In this document: positions 1-8,483 of the stretch, piece by piece
Numbering within the stretch: the stretch's first letter is position 1
Layout: the number at the start of each line of letters is the position of its first letter
Origin: Schaedlerella arabinosiphila
GTDB taxonomy: Bacteria > Bacillota > Clostridia > Lachnospirales > Lachnospiraceae
Assembly: GCF_003885045.1 (NCBI RefSeq)
Contig: NZ_RHJS01000002.1
Location: forward strand, 3,224,001 to 3,288,000
DNA length: 64,000 nucleotides
Reading direction: 5' to 3'
The notes under the pieces: model-generated
Seen by the model: only the letters and a program-made list of their open reading frames with translations
Told to the model about the DNA's origin: nothing
Databases searched by the model: none
Program-made: the position numbers and the translations under genes

Positions 1-788
1 GCCGCCTGCCGGAAATCCATCCCGTAGGAGCTCAGATGGATTCCGGTAAGCACCACCTCCCGGTAGCCGTTTCGGGCCAGGCCGCGCACTTCCTCCACCA
101 CGCTCTCCATGCTCCGGCTGCGAACCCGCCCCCGGGCAAAGGGAATGATACAGTAGGAACAGAACTGGTTGCACCCGTCCTGCACCTTGATATAGGCCCG
201 GGTGTGCTCCCCCGGCCTGGTGAGATGCAGTTCTTCGTATTCCTTCGTGTGGTTGATGTCGATTACACGGCTCAGAAGGATACTTCTCTGTACAGCGCCG
301 TTTTTCCGACCGCCGGCGGCTTTCTCCTGCCTTGCAAAGGCCCTGGAATTTTCCGGTTCCGACTCCTGAGCAGCTTCCTCCTGCTGTCCTGATGGCAGTG
401 GTTTTTCCGATTCTGGGTTCCATTTTTTTTCCGTTTCCCGCCCCTGCATATACTCATCCAGAATCTGCAGCAGATCCTTCTTCCGGTTATTCCCGATTAC
501 GATGTCCACCGAAGGGTCCGCCGGGTGGTGCTCCTCCTCCTGAGCCTGCACATAGCAGCCTGCCGCAACCACTACCGCCTTCGGATTCATCTTTCTGGCA
601 CGATGCAGCATCTGCCTGGATTTTCTGTCCGCAATATTGGTCACCGTGCAGGTATTGATAATGTAGAGATCCGCCTGCTCCTGAAAAGGGACGATCTCGT
701 ACCCGGCACCTTCCAGCATCTCCTGCATGGCCGCCGTCTCATACGCATTTACTTTACACCCCAGATTGTGCAGTGCCGCCTTTCTCAT
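1..788 (-). CDS. mtaB: MtaB-type tRNA methylthiotransferase, 3' end cut by window edge
   Basis: Radical-SAM enzyme that adds a methylthio group to t6A37 of ANN-decoding tRNAs (MtaB/YqeV branch of the MiaB family). The visible 262 residues start at an ATG (786-788) and contain the N-terminal iron-sulfur domain with cysteines in HNLGCKVN, INTCTVT and AAGCYVQ, then the radical-SAM motif CNQFCSYC near residue 207. Between the two domains sits a Glu/Gln/Lys-rich linker of about 50 residues (about 115-165) that is longer than I expect for this family. The C-terminal TRAM region lies beyond base 1. In Bacillus subtilis the order prmA-rsmE-mtaB is conserved; here the cysteine desulfurase, thiI and an opposite-strand HPr-like gene sit between. 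Product assignment is firm; the exact modification is by family. Confidence 0.93.
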   Translation of the reverse strand, partial: MRKAALHNLGCKVNAYETAAMQEMLEGAGYEIVPFQEQADLYIINTCTVTNIADRKSRQMLHRARKMNPKAVVVAAGCYVQAQEEEHHPADPSVDIVIGNNRKKDLLQILDEYMQGRETEKKWNPESEKPLPSGQQEEAAQESEPENSRAFARQEKAAGGRKNGAVQRSILLSRVIDINHTKEYEELHLTRPGEHTRAYIKVQDGCNQFCSYCIIPFARGRVRSRSMESVVEEVRGLARNGYREVVLTGIHLSSYGMDFRQA

Positions 789-824
789 TGTCTTCCCTCC
801 TAACCACAATAAGTCTGAATTGTT

Positions 825-1017
825 ACTATTCACACAGTGTCGTGCACTCGCTGCACGGCATCCGGCCAATTCAGTGATGGGGCGGGCATCCAGCCCGTCT
901 ACACTCCGTTCCGGTCCGTCCTAAGCAAGCGTCGCTGGCGCTTAGGACCGCCGTAAGGCGACTTTTCAATGGACTGGATGCCGTTACTGTGAGCACCCGG
1001 CGGGTGTGAACAGTAAC
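825..1017. repeat. About 193-bp element bounded by imperfect inverted repeats
   Basis: No gene is seen between 789 and 1138. The two ends of this segment pair over about 42 bases: GTTACTATTCACAC at 825-838 against GTGTGAACAGTAAC at 1004-1017, and CGGCATCC near 855-862 against GGATGCCG at 976-983. Inside are a hairpin built on GTCCTAAGC/GCTTAGGAC (about 918-950) and a terminal hairpin GTTACTGT..ACAGTAAC at 983-1017. This looks like a MITE-like or REP-like intergenic element rather than a simple terminator. A shorter relative of the terminal hairpin occurs at 27589-27622. Confidence 0.5.
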
Positions 1018-1056
1018 GAATAGTAACCTTGAATTTCATTTTTTTTCATCAGTTTC

Positions 1057-1085
1057 TTGACTTTTATAATACTATCCCGTAGAAT
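1057..1085 (+). promoter_or_regulatory. Sigma-A promoter for the HPr-like gene
   Basis: TTGACT at 1057-1062 and TAGAAT at 1080-1085 are separated by 17 bases. The start codon of the HPr-like gene follows about 50 bases downstream with an AAAGGAGGG ribosome binding site at 1123-1131. Confidence 0.6.
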
Positions 1086-1138
1086 GAAGGCAGGGCGGAA
1101 AGCCCCTTCAAACTCATCATTCAAAGGAGGGATATAGC

Positions 1139-1375
1139 ATGATGAAAACAGTGCAGATTTCATTAAATTCAATTGACAAAGTAAAGTCATTTGTAAATGA
1201 GATCACCAAGTATGATAATGACTTTGATTTAGTATCCGGAAGATATGTTATAGATGCCAAGTCCATCATGGGCATTTTCAGTCTGGATCTGTCCAAACCG
1301 ATCGACCTGAACATCCACGCTGACGGAGAATTGGAGGACATCCTGGCTGCCCTGGATGCGTACATTATCAAATAA
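1139..1375 (+). CDS. HPr-family protein lacking the catalytic histidine (Crh-like)
   Basis: Small 77-78 residue protein with the overall HPr pattern. It keeps the regulatory-serine segment KSIMGIFSL (Ser46 equivalent) and the C-terminal helix pattern. The N-terminal active-site motif GxHARPA is replaced by SIDKVKS, so there is no phosphorylatable His15 and no arginine 17. It therefore should not carry phosphate in the PTS. A regulatory role through HPr kinase and CcpA, as for Crh of Bacillus, is an inference from the retained serine. Two consecutive ATG codons (1139, 1142) are possible; both fit the ribosome binding site at 1123-1131. It is the only + strand gene in a run of - strand housekeeping genes and has its own promoter and terminator. 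Confidence 0.8.
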   Translation: MMKTVQISLNSIDKVKSFVNEITKYDNDFDLVSGRYVIDAKSIMGIFSLDLSKPIDLNIHADGELEDILAALDAYIIK

Positions 1376-1516
1376 GCTGTCCCGGCAATTCCGTATCAGC
1401 GCCGTGAGGCTCTGTGTACGGCACAGGACATACATAGCGTAACCCAATCGCCGTCGTATTTTTCGGCCCTCTGCATGGGTTACAATTCGGAAATCAGAGT
1501 TCGACTTCCGTATGCC

Positions 1517-1549
1517 AAGGCTGTCTCACACAGGAGACAGCCTTTTTCC
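1517..1549 (+). terminator. Rho-independent terminator
   Basis: AGGCTGTCTC pairs with GAGACAGCCT around a six-base loop and is followed by TTTTT on the + strand. It ends the HPr-like transcript; it lies about 75 bases past the thiI stop and could act on both strands. The 1376-1516 interval holds an inverted repeat (GTAACCCA near 1439 with TGGGTTAC near 1474) but no gene. Confidence 0.75.
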
Positions 1550-1622
1550 ACTGTGCGGCAATCGGCAGGAGTCACCAACTATCCATGCAAGCATGGCTAC
1601 TTGGCTCGTTGCTTCGCAGGAG

Positions 1623-2804
1623 TCAACGAATCTCGATCACTTCCGTGGTTTCCACCGCGGTCTTTACAAGCTCCCCGATCTTTTCCTCCAGATTCCGCTC
1701 CGACTTTTCAATCCGCGCCAGATCCGGCCTTGTTACCGGATGCTTTGCCACGAAGATGGTGCAGCAGTCCTCAAAGGGCTGGATGGACGTCTCATAGGTA
1801 TCGATCTTCTGGGAAATATCCACAATGTCCCTCTTGTCAAAACCGATCAGCGGCCGGTACACCGGAAGGGTGCACACGGCATTGGTGGACGCAAGGCTCT
1901 GCATAGTCTGGCTGGCAACCTGCCCGATGCTCTCCCCGGTGATCAGCCCCAGGCATCCGTCTGCCTTTGCAAAATGCTCCGCAATCTTCATCATATAGCG
2001 GCGCATAATGATGGTCAGCTCCTCGTGAGGGCATTTTTCATAAATATAAAGCTGGATATCCGTAAAATTCACCACATGCAGCCGGATCGGCCCGGCGTAC
2101 TTTGCCACCTGCTTCGCAAGATCCACCACCTTCTCCTTGGCGCGCTCGCTGGTATAGGGCGGCGCATGAAAATAGGTAGCCTCCAGCGCAACGCCCCGCT
2201 TCGCGATCATATACCCCGCAACCGGGCTGTCAATCCCGCCGGAAAGCAAAAGCATGGCGCTTCCGTTGGTTCCCACCGGCATCCCCCCGGGCCCGGGAAT
2301 GATCTCCGAATACACATAGACGTCCTCCCGGATCTCCACATTCAGCAGGATATCCGGCTTGTGCACATCCACCCTCATCTCCGGGAACGCCTCCAGGATG
2401 GCCTCCCCCAGGGCACAGTTGATCTCCATGGAATTGAGCGGATAACGCTTGTTGCTCCTGCGCGCCTCCACCTTAAAGGTCTGATTTTTCTCAGGATACC
2501 GCTCTGCCACATAGGCCGTGATGTCCTGTTTTAACTGATCGAAGCCGGCATTTGCCAGACGCACCACCGGACAGATCCCCACGATCCCGAATACCCGGCT
2601 GAGTGCCTCCGCCGCCTCCTCCTGGTCGTACTCCCCCTCGCAGTCCACATAAACCCTGCCGTGGGTCTTGCGGACGCCGAAGGTTCCGTCCACGTCCTTT
2701 AAGGCATACCGGATCTGGCGCATCAGAGCGTCCTCAAACATATACCGGTTTCTGCCCTTGATCCCGATCTCTCCGTACTTAATTAAAAATGAATGAAATT
2801 TCAT
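1623..2804 (-). CDS. thiI: tRNA 4-thiouridine synthase ThiI (no rhodanese domain)
   Basis: Adenylates U8 of tRNA and inserts sulfur to form s4U; in many bacteria it also supplies sulfur for the thiamine thiazole. Order of parts in 393 residues: N-terminal ferredoxin-like region, THUMP domain (about 60-165), then the PP-loop ATPase with SGGIDSP at 188-194. The length matches the short Firmicute/archaeal form that ends without a C-terminal rhodanese domain, so persulfide must come directly from a partner desulfurase. That partner is encoded just upstream on the same strand (2959-4116), the same pairing as nifZ-thiI of Bacillus. Start at 2804 follows AAAAGGAG. Confidence 0.96.
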   Translation of the reverse strand: MKFHSFLIKYGEIGIKGRNRYMFEDALMRQIRYALKDVDGTFGVRKTHGRVYVDCEGEYDQEEAAEALSRVFGIVGICPVVRLANAGFDQLKQDITAYVAERYPEKNQTFKVEARRSNKRYPLNSMEINCALGEAILEAFPEMRVDVHKPDILLNVEIREDVYVYSEIIPGPGGMPVGTNGSAMLLLSGGIDSPVAGYMIAKRGVALEATYFHAPPYTSERAKEKVVDLAKQVAKYAGPIRLHVVNFTDIQLYIYEKCPHEELTIIMRRYMMKIAEHFAKADGCLGLITGESIGQVASQTMQSLASTNAVCTLPVYRPLIGFDKRDIVDISQKIDTYETSIQPFEDCCTIFVAKHPVTRPDLARIEKSERNLEEKIGELVKTAVETTEVIEIR

Positions 2805-2821
2805 GTTCTTCTCCTTTTGAC

Positions 2822-2936
2822 TTTGTAACCAATTTGCGCAGCAAATTGATTGCCAGCTTGCCCGCCATCTGCGAAGCAGATTTTAAATGCGGGCAATACC
2901 CGTATCATTTTTTTCATGCGATACTTTACACTGCCC
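2822..2936. repeat. Dispersed intergenic repeat, copy A
   Basis: Sits in the 154-base gap between thiI and the desulfurase. It shares long blocks with 25355-25431: TTTGTAACCAATTTGCG, then AGCAAATT, then TTTTAAATGCG.GCAATACCC, then CGTATCATTTTTT and CGATACTTTACACT. This copy carries about 35-45 extra bases with a second AATCTGC-type palindrome. Both copies end just upstream of the start of a - strand gene and in the same orientation relative to it. Confidence 0.65.
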
Positions 2937-2958
2937 TGTCAGACAGCAGCGTCCCATT

Positions 2959-4116
2959 TCAGCGTCTCGTAAATTTCCGCAGCATCGGTACACAATTATA
3001 TAATGTTTCCAGGGTATAGTCAATTTCTTCTTTGGTGGTAAACTCTGACATGCTGAACCGCAGCGTGGCGTCCAGATATTCCCTGGCCGCGCCGATCCCC
3101 TTGAGCACGCCGCTCACAGCCGGATGGTTGGAGGAGCAGGCAGAGCCGGAGGATACATAGATTCCTTTTTCTTCCAGTGCATGGAGCAAAACCTCGCTGC
3201 GGATTCCCGCGAAGCCCACGCTGATGATATGGGGCGCGCTGTTGGCGTCCGTCAGCCCGTGAATCGTCGTATTTTCGATTTTCGTGACCCCCTCCAGGAA
3301 ATAATCTTTCAATTCCCGCATAAGCGCCACCTTCATGTCCAAATCCTGGTAGATCATCTTCGATGCCAGGCCGATTCCCGCGATCCCCGGTACATTTTCC
3401 GTGCCGGAGCGGATATTTTTCTGCTGCTCCCCGCCGTACACAATGGGCGTGATCTTCACCCGCTCATTAATATAGAGGAAACCAATCCCCTTGGGGCCAT
3501 GGATCTTGTGTCCGCTGGCAGACAAAAGGTCTACCCCCAGACGTTTCGGGTAGATCCTGTATTTCCCGAAGCCCTGAACCGCGTCCGTGTGAAATAAAAT
3601 CCGCGGGTTATAGTTTTTCACCATCCTGGCCGCCTGTTCGATGGGCTGCACAGCCCCCACCTCGTTGTTCACATACATCACCGAGACCAGGATCGTTTCC
3701 CTGCAGAGCGCGTCCCGCAGGGCTTCCAGCTTGATCTGGCCGTTGGCGTCCACCGGAAGGTAGGTGACCCGAAAGCCCTCTTCCTCCTCCAGATGGCGCA
3801 TCGTATTCAGGATGGCCGGGTGCTCAATGGCAGACGTGATCAGGTGGTTTCCCGCCCTGCGCGCCGCCCTTGCGGTTCCGATGAGCGCCAGGTTGTCACT
3901 CTCCGTCCCTCCCGAGGTAAAGAAAATTTCCTTGGGATTGACCTTTAAAAGCCTGGCAAGCGTTTCCTTTGATTCTTTCACATAGTGCTCTGCCTCCACG
4001 CCTTTGAGATGCATGGAGGAAGGATTGCCGTAATCCCTGCACATCACTTTATAAACCAGTTCGCCGACCTCCGGATAGCACCGGGTGGTCGCCGAATTAT
4101 CCAAGTATACTTCCAT
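2959..4116 (-). CDS. Cysteine desulfurase (NifS/IscS family), sulfur donor for ThiI
   Basis: PLP enzyme that converts cysteine to alanine and holds the sulfur as a persulfide. In 385 residues the fold-type I aminotransferase signature is clear: SGGTESDN (68-75), the PLP lysine in SGHK (K204), and the persulfide cysteine in SSGSACSS (C327). Genomic position immediately upstream of thiI argues that it is the dedicated tRNA-thiolation donor (NifZ type) rather than the SUF/ISC housekeeping enzyme, although it could serve both. Start at 4116 has AAAAGGAAAG upstream. The 154-base gap before thiI contains a dispersed repeat, so the two may be co-transcribed through a structured spacer. Confidence 0.94.
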   Translation of the reverse strand: MEVYLDNSATTRCYPEVGELVYKVMCRDYGNPSSMHLKGVEAEHYVKESKETLARLLKVNPKEIFFTSGGTESDNLALIGTARAARRAGNHLITSAIEHPAILNTMRHLEEEEGFRVTYLPVDANGQIKLEALRDALCRETILVSVMYVNNEVGAVQPIEQAARMVKNYNPRILFHTDAVQGFGKYRIYPKRLGVDLLSASGHKIHGPKGIGFLYINERVKITPIVYGGEQQKNIRSGTENVPGIAGIGLASKMIYQDLDMKVALMRELKDYFLEGVTKIENTTIHGLTDANSAPHIISVGFAGIRSEVLLHALEEKGIYVSSGSACSSNHPAVSGVLKGIGAAREYLDATLRFSMSEFTTKEEIDYTLETLYNCVPMLRKFTRR

Positions 4117-4183
4117 GATATCTTTCCTTTTTTATTTCTTACCTATAAAATATGACGGAACCGGGAGAGACGTGCACATTTCC

Positions 4184-4918
4184 CTATTCCAGATGGTACA
4201 GCAGCATGGACAGCACGACAAATCCGGCCGTCTCCGTACGCAGGATGCGCCTGCCAAGCGTCACCGGAGCCGCGCCCTTTTCCATGGCCTGCTCCACCTC
4301 CGCTTCCTCAAATCCACCCTCCGGCCCGATGAAGATTCCCACCGACTGCCCCGGATAGATTCCTTCAATGGCCCGCCGGGTGGCCTCCATCCCCTCCGCC
4401 TTTTCATAGGGGATCAGAAGCACGTCCAGCTCCTTCGCGTATGCAAGCGCCTCCGAAAAGGTCATAACGCCCGCCACCCGCGGAATCAGGCTGCGCCCCG
4501 ACTGCTTTGCGGCAGATTCGGCGATGGCGTTCCACCGGGCGTTTTTTTTCTCTGCCTTCTTCTCATCCAGCTTGACCACCGTACGTCCCGTCACCATCGG
4601 AACCAGCTCATACACCCCAAGCTCCGTGGCCTTCTGGATGATCAGCTCCATCTTGTCGCTCTTTGGAAGTCCCTGAAACAGGCAGATCTTCGAGGAAAGC
4701 TCCCGGTTTTCTTCCCAGGTATCCACGATCTCAAACCACACCCGCCCTGTGTCAAATGTCTCCAGCGCGCAGAGGTACTGCATCCCTTCCCCGTCGCTGA
4801 CCATCACCTGGTCTCCCGGCTTCATGCGCAGGACATTTTTAATATGGTTCACATCCGCGCCTTCCACATAGAGCCTTTTGCCCTGTATCTGCGAATGTTG
4901 TATAAAAAAACGATGCAT
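4184..4918 (-). CDS. rsmE: 16S rRNA m3U1498 methyltransferase RsmE
   Basis: SPOUT (trefoil-knot) methyltransferase that N3-methylates U1498 in the decoding centre of 16S rRNA. The 244 residues are normal length. The N-terminal PUA-like part begins MHRFFI and contains VNHIKNVLRMKPGD; the knot contains IGPEGGF and LGRRILRTETA, which bind SAM. It lies 124 bases downstream of prmA on the same strand, the common Firmicute order dnaJ-prmA-rsmE. AAGGAG precedes the ATG at 4918. Confidence 0.96.
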   Translation of the reverse strand: MHRFFIQHSQIQGKRLYVEGADVNHIKNVLRMKPGDQVMVSDGEGMQYLCALETFDTGRVWFEIVDTWEENRELSSKICLFQGLPKSDKMELIIQKATELGVYELVPMVTGRTVVKLDEKKAEKKNARWNAIAESAAKQSGRSLIPRVAGVMTFSEALAYAKELDVLLIPYEKAEGMEATRRAIEGIYPGQSVGIFIGPEGGFEEAEVEQAMEKGAAPVTLGRRILRTETAGFVVLSMLLYHLE

Positions 4919-4938
4919 GTTCTATTCTCCTTAACAAA

Positions 4939-4954
4939 GAGTTTCGCGAAACTC
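4939..4954. other. Perfect 16-bp palindrome in prmA-rsmE spacer
   Basis: GAGTTTCGCGAAACTC is fully self-complementary. The rest of the 124-base spacer is GC-rich with a repeated GCCGCAGTGCG block. It could be a protein site or a small RNA hairpin; nothing in the sequence decides. Confidence 0.3.
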
Positions 4955-5042
4955 GCGCCTGCGGCGGCCGCAGTGCGGCATCTGCCTCATACGCCGCAGT
5001 GCGCATCCCCCGGAGGTTTTTATTCTATAGGAAAATGGTCTG

Positions 5043-6005
5043 TTACGATTCACAGTGTTTTCTCGCCGTCACACAGACCCACTCGCCCTGGTAAGTCACC
5101 TCCATGACCTCCAGCCCGGCGCGCTTCACGGCCTCCACCACTGTCTGCTCCTTGTCGTCGATGATCCCGCTGGTGATGTAGATCCCGCCGGGTTTCATCC
5201 GGGATACGACCACCGGGGTCAGCTCCACAAGCACGTCCGCCAGGATATTTGCCGCAACAATGTCATAGCTCTCGCAGCCCACCTTCTCCTGGACCGCCGG
5301 ATCATTGATGATATTTCCGATCATCACCTGGTACTGGTCCGGCCGGATGCCGTTCACCTGCATGTTTTCATGGGTGGCCTCCACGGCGCAGGGGTCCAGA
5401 TCCGTTCCCACCGAATATGCGGCCCCGAACTTCAGCGCCAGCATGCCTAAGATCCCGCTGCCGCATCCCACATCCAGGATTCTGGTCTGATCCGTCACGT
5501 ATTTGCGGATCTGCCGGATACAGAGCTGGGTCGTCTCATGCATCCCCGTGCCGAATGCCGTGCCCGGGTCGATGTGAATAACCATTTTTTCGCTGTCCTC
5601 CGGCTTCACGTCCTCCCAGGAGGGAATGATCAATATATCGTCTACATAAAACTGGTGAAAATACTGCTTCCAGTTGTTCATCCAGTCCAGGTCTTCTGTC
5701 TGGGACTCCTCAATGGAGCCTTCCCCCACGTCCGTCCAGGCCGAAAGCTCCTCCAGAGCGGAGCGCACATCTGCAAGGATCTGCCCCGCGTCCTCCTCCT
5801 CATCCAGATAAAAACTCAGGTAGGCCACTCCGTCGTTGACTTCGGTCTCCGGCAGGATGTCCACAAACATCTGCTCCTTGTCCGCCGCGGTCAGAGGAAC
5901 CTTGTCCTCGATCTCCACCCCCTGGATGCCCAGATCCATCAGCATACTGCTGACAATGTCCTCCGCTTCGGCTGTCGTTTTCAAACGAAATTTATTCCAT
6001 TTCAT
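5043..6005 (-). CDS. prmA: Ribosomal protein L11 methyltransferase PrmA
   Basis: Class I SAM-dependent methyltransferase that trimethylates ribosomal protein L11. 320 residues, close to the usual length. The N-terminal substrate-recognition domain (about 1-110) is acidic; the catalytic domain shows GTGMHETT, the SAM loop DVGCGSGILG, the acidic ribose-binding strand GTDLDPCA and the post-motif NILADVL. GAGGAGG lies just upstream of the ATG at 6005. Followed by rsmE and preceded within 22 bases by moaC. Confidence 0.96.
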   Translation of the reverse strand: MKWNKFRLKTTAEAEDIVSSMLMDLGIQGVEIEDKVPLTAADKEQMFVDILPETEVNDGVAYLSFYLDEEEDAGQILADVRSALEELSAWTDVGEGSIEESQTEDLDWMNNWKQYFHQFYVDDILIIPSWEDVKPEDSEKMVIHIDPGTAFGTGMHETTQLCIRQIRKYVTDQTRILDVGCGSGILGMLALKFGAAYSVGTDLDPCAVEATHENMQVNGIRPDQYQVMIGNIINDPAVQEKVGCESYDIVAANILADVLVELTPVVVSRMKPGGIYITSGIIDDKEQTVVEAVKRAGLEVMEVTYQGEWVCVTARKHCES

Positions 6006-6026
6006 GGTTGTTCCTCCTCGTCTGTC

Positions 6027-6545
6027 TTACCACAGGTGCAGTTCCTTCGCCTTCTGCGTGGTACTCTGGTGGTTCTCATTCTGGATCTCCCCGCTTTTGC
6101 CGCCGGTCTTCCGGCAGAGGTAGATCTCCCCGATCTCCATGGACTTGTCCAGCGCTTTGCACATATCGTAAATCGTCAGCAGCGCGACGCTGACCCCGGT
6201 CAGCGCTTCCATCTCCACCCCGGTCTTGCCCGTTGTCTTTACCGTGCAGTAGCAGTAGATCGTGTATTCCTCAGGCACCATCTCAAACCGCACCCGGCAG
6301 TTTGTCAGGGGCAGGATGTGGCACAGCGGGATCAGCTCCGAAGTCCGCTTGGCCCCCATAATCCCCGCCGTGGACGCCACGCCCAGCACGTCGCCCTTGC
6401 CCACCGCTCCGGACCGGATCGCCTCGTACACCTCAGGGCTCACCTGGATCTTCCCGGTGGCCGCGGCCTCCCGGACCGTGTCCTCCTTATTGGTCACGTC
6501 TACCATGACCACCTTTCCTTCTTCATCAAAATGCGTCAGACCCAT
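6027..6545 (-). CDS. moaC: Cyclic pyranopterin monophosphate synthase MoaC
   Basis: Catalyses the second step of molybdenum cofactor synthesis, turning the MoaA product into cyclic pyranopterin monophosphate. Family landmarks visible: [14 protein letters not shown] at the start, [14 protein letters not shown] in the middle, and the catalytic [25 protein letters not shown] segment near the end (shown here as its parts EALTGVS and IYDMCKA). I chose the ATG at 6545 because the GGGGG ribosome binding site is 8 bases upstream of it; the ATG at 6551 is only 2 bases away. No other moa genes are in the window. A short tail after the canonical KSGEI end is variable. Confidence 0.95.
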   Translation of the reverse strand: MGLTHFDEEGKVVMVDVTNKEDTVREAAATGKIQVSPEVYEAIRSGAVGKGDVLGVASTAGIMGAKRTSELIPLCHILPLTNCRVRFEMVPEEYTIYCYCTVKTTGKTGVEMEALTGVSVALLTIYDMCKALDKSMEIGEIYLCRKTGGKSGEIQNENHQSTTQKAKELHLW

Positions 6546-6688
6546 GACCATTTCCCCCTGTCTGTTTCATAGATTGATTCTGCTCCGTTCCCATTGGCTG
6601 ATTCTGCCCTTTATCCGGCAAAAACGGGCTGTTTTATTTCCTTTATCATTGTATTGCATGCAATATACGTTCCTGCGGCGGTTCAAGG

Positions 6689-7201
6689 CTACAGTACCAA
6701 AGAAGGCGCGGAATAAACCCTAGCCCCCAGTTCATTGTCCAGCATATACAAACTCTTGGGATCGTCTCCGAACAATTCGAATTTCTTTACAAGCGTCTCC
6801 GCGTTGTTTTCTTCCTCCCCCTGCTCCTTCACAAACCAGTCCAGAAACTGCATGGTACGGAAATCCTTTACGGAATATGCCGCGTCATAGATCGTATGGA
6901 TCAGTCCGGTCACGTACTGCTCATGCTTCAAGCCTGCTTCGAGGACAGACTTTGCATCCGTGATCTCCACAGAGGGCCTGTCAATGGCCTCCAAAACCAC
7001 CTTTTCCCCATTGTTCTGCAGATACTGCAGCATCAGCATCGCATGGTCGCGCTCCTCCTGGGCCTGAATCCTGTACCAGTTGCCGAACCCCTCCAGCCCT
7101 TCGTCATAATAAAAATTTGAAAAATCCAGATAAAGGTACGCGGAATAGAACTCCTTGTTCACCTGCTGATTTAACAAATCCACCACTTTCTTATCCAACA
7201 T
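6689..7201 (-). CDS. ftnA: Bacterial non-haem ferritin
   Basis: Iron-storage protein forming a 24-subunit cage that oxidises Fe(II). 170 residues, four-helix ferritin fold. The ferroxidase ligands line up with the E. coli FtnA numbering: E17, E50, H53, E94, Q127 and E130. No haem-binding methionine of bacterioferritin is evident. AGAAGGAGG precedes the ATG at 7201. It has its own promoter (7305-7333) and is monocistronic. I see no clear Fur or PerR box over the promoter. Confidence 0.95.
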   Translation of the reverse strand: MLDKKVVDLLNQQVNKEFYSAYLYLDFSNFYYDEGLEGFGNWYRIQAQEERDHAMLMLQYLQNNGEKVVLEAIDRPSVEITDAKSVLEAGLKHEQYVTGLIHTIYDAAYSVKDFRTMQFLDWFVKEQGEEENNAETLVKKFELFGDDPKSLYMLDNELGARVYSAPSLVL

Positions 7202-7304
7202 CTGTATATCCTCCTTCTGTACTTAAAAGGCACTCCCACCCTTAAGTGTGTCTGCTTCCGTGAAACGGCAGGAATATATTTTCCGGCCGCTTTTTCTGTT
7301 CTCT

Positions 7305-7333
7305 ATTATACACTTCTGCTTTCCTTCTGTAAA
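7305..7333 (-). promoter_or_regulatory. Ferritin promoter
   Basis: Reading the - strand, TTTACA (7328-7333) and TATAAT (7305-7310) are 17 bases apart, upstream of the ferritin gene. The rest of the 385-base interval 7202-7586 also holds the divergent promoter at 7489-7517. Confidence 0.7.
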
Positions 7334-7488
7334 TATGGAATAAACACGGCTGTTCTGTTCAAAACTCAGCGGCTTCCAGCCCCTGAAACATTCTTTACTA
7401 TTATATCAAAAACAGCCTTTGCAGACAATGCGGTTTTCCAAAAATATGTTGTTGTATTTTCTCTGGGGGATAAAACCAGAAAAAGAGA

Positions 7489-7517
7489 TTGAAGAAGCAG
7501 CAGCAAACCGCTATAAT
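7489..7517 (+). promoter_or_regulatory. Promoter for the SDR gene
   Basis: TTGAAG at 7489-7494 and TATAAT at 7512-7517 with a 17-base spacer. It places transcription start near 7524, supporting the downstream start codon at 7587 rather than the longer open frame that begins at 7419. Confidence 0.7.
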
Positions 7518-7586
7518 AACCACAGAAAATCCCACATCGGCAGCCCTGATGCCGTCCGGAAAAAAATATACGAAATGAGGTTCATC

Positions 7587-8438
7587 ATGAAACGATTACT
7601 GATCACAGGTGCCTCCGGCTTTCTCGGCAGCCGGACCGCCGACTTTTACGCCGGGGAATACGACATCTGCGCCCCCGCCCACACCAGACTTGACATTACG
7701 AACCCGGAAAATGTATACGCCCTGTTCCGGGAGTTCCGACCCGGCTTCGTCATCCACTGCGCCGCCGTTTCCGACCTGGGCATGTGCGAAAAAGACCCGG
7801 AAGGCTCCCGCCGGATCAACGTGGACGGCAGCCGGAACATCGCCGCGGCCTGTGCAGAATTTTCCGCAAAATGCCTGCTCTGCGGCTCCGACCAGGTTTA
7901 CTCCCAAAACGGACGCAAAGGCCCCCACCGCGAGGAGGAGCCCATCGACCCGCCCACCGTTTACGGCCAGGAAAAGAAAACCGCGGAGGAAGAATGCCTG
8001 GCCGCAAATCCCGACTGCATCATACTGCGGCTGTCCTGGATGTACGACACCTGCACAAAAAATGCAGGAGAGCACGGCGATTTCTTCCGAACGCTGGCCG
8101 CAAGGCTGCAGGCTTCGGAGACCTTCGCCTATCCCACACACGATATGCGCGGGATCACCGACGTAAACGAAGTCATCCGCAATTTCCGGCAGGCCCTGGA
8201 ATGGAACGGGGGCATATATAATTTCGGTTCCCCCAATGACAGGAGCACCTACGAAACCGTCCGCGCCATGCTCACATCACTTGGGCTGGATACAGGCCGC
8301 CTTCTGAAAAATGAAGAGGCTTTTGCATCGAATCCCAGAGATATCCGCATGGATCTCCAAAAATCCATTGACGGCGGGATCACCTTCTCCGCAACCCTGG
8401 ACGCGCTGATCAGACATGGGCGGACATTTTTAAAATAA
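7587..8438 (+). CDS. NAD(P)-dependent sugar-nucleotide reductase-like SDR (RmlD type)
   Basis: Extended short-chain dehydrogenase of 283 residues. It begins with the Rossmann motif LLITGASGFLGS, has the NAD-binding HCAAVSD segment and the catalytic YGQEK (YxxxK). The layout resembles dTDP-4-dehydrorhamnose reductase RmlD, but no other rhamnose genes are nearby, so the substrate is unknown. The reading frame is open further upstream to 7419, but the promoter at 7489-7517 and the weak GAGG site before 7587 favour this start. Single-gene transcript ending in a strong shared terminator. Confidence 0.82.
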   Translation: MKRLLITGASGFLGSRTADFYAGEYDICAPAHTRLDITNPENVYALFREFRPGFVIHCAAVSDLGMCEKDPEGSRRINVDGSRNIAAACAEFSAKCLLCGSDQVYSQNGRKGPHREEEPIDPPTVYGQEKKTAEEECLAANPDCIILRLSWMYDTCTKNAGEHGDFFRTLAARLQASETFAYPTHDMRGITDVNEVIRNFRQALEWNGGIYNFGSPNDRSTYETVRAMLTSLGLDTGRLLKNEEAFASNPRDIRMDLQKSIDGGITFSATLDALIRHGRTFLK

Positions 8439-8483
8439 TTTCCAGCTGTGCGGTTGCTAATCCGACAGCCGGAAATTATTTTT
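8434..8483. terminator. Bidirectional terminator
   Basis: AATAATTTCC at 8434-8443 pairs with GGAAATTATT at 8471-8480, with CTGT/ACAG continuing the stem, followed by TTT on the + strand and A-rich DNA on the other side. It separates the convergent SDR and XRE genes. Confidence 0.75.

Noticed and set aside
7419..7586. Longer N-terminus for the SDR gene
   Set aside because: It would include the promoter at 7489-7517 and precede the Rossmann motif with 56 residues lacking any family pattern.
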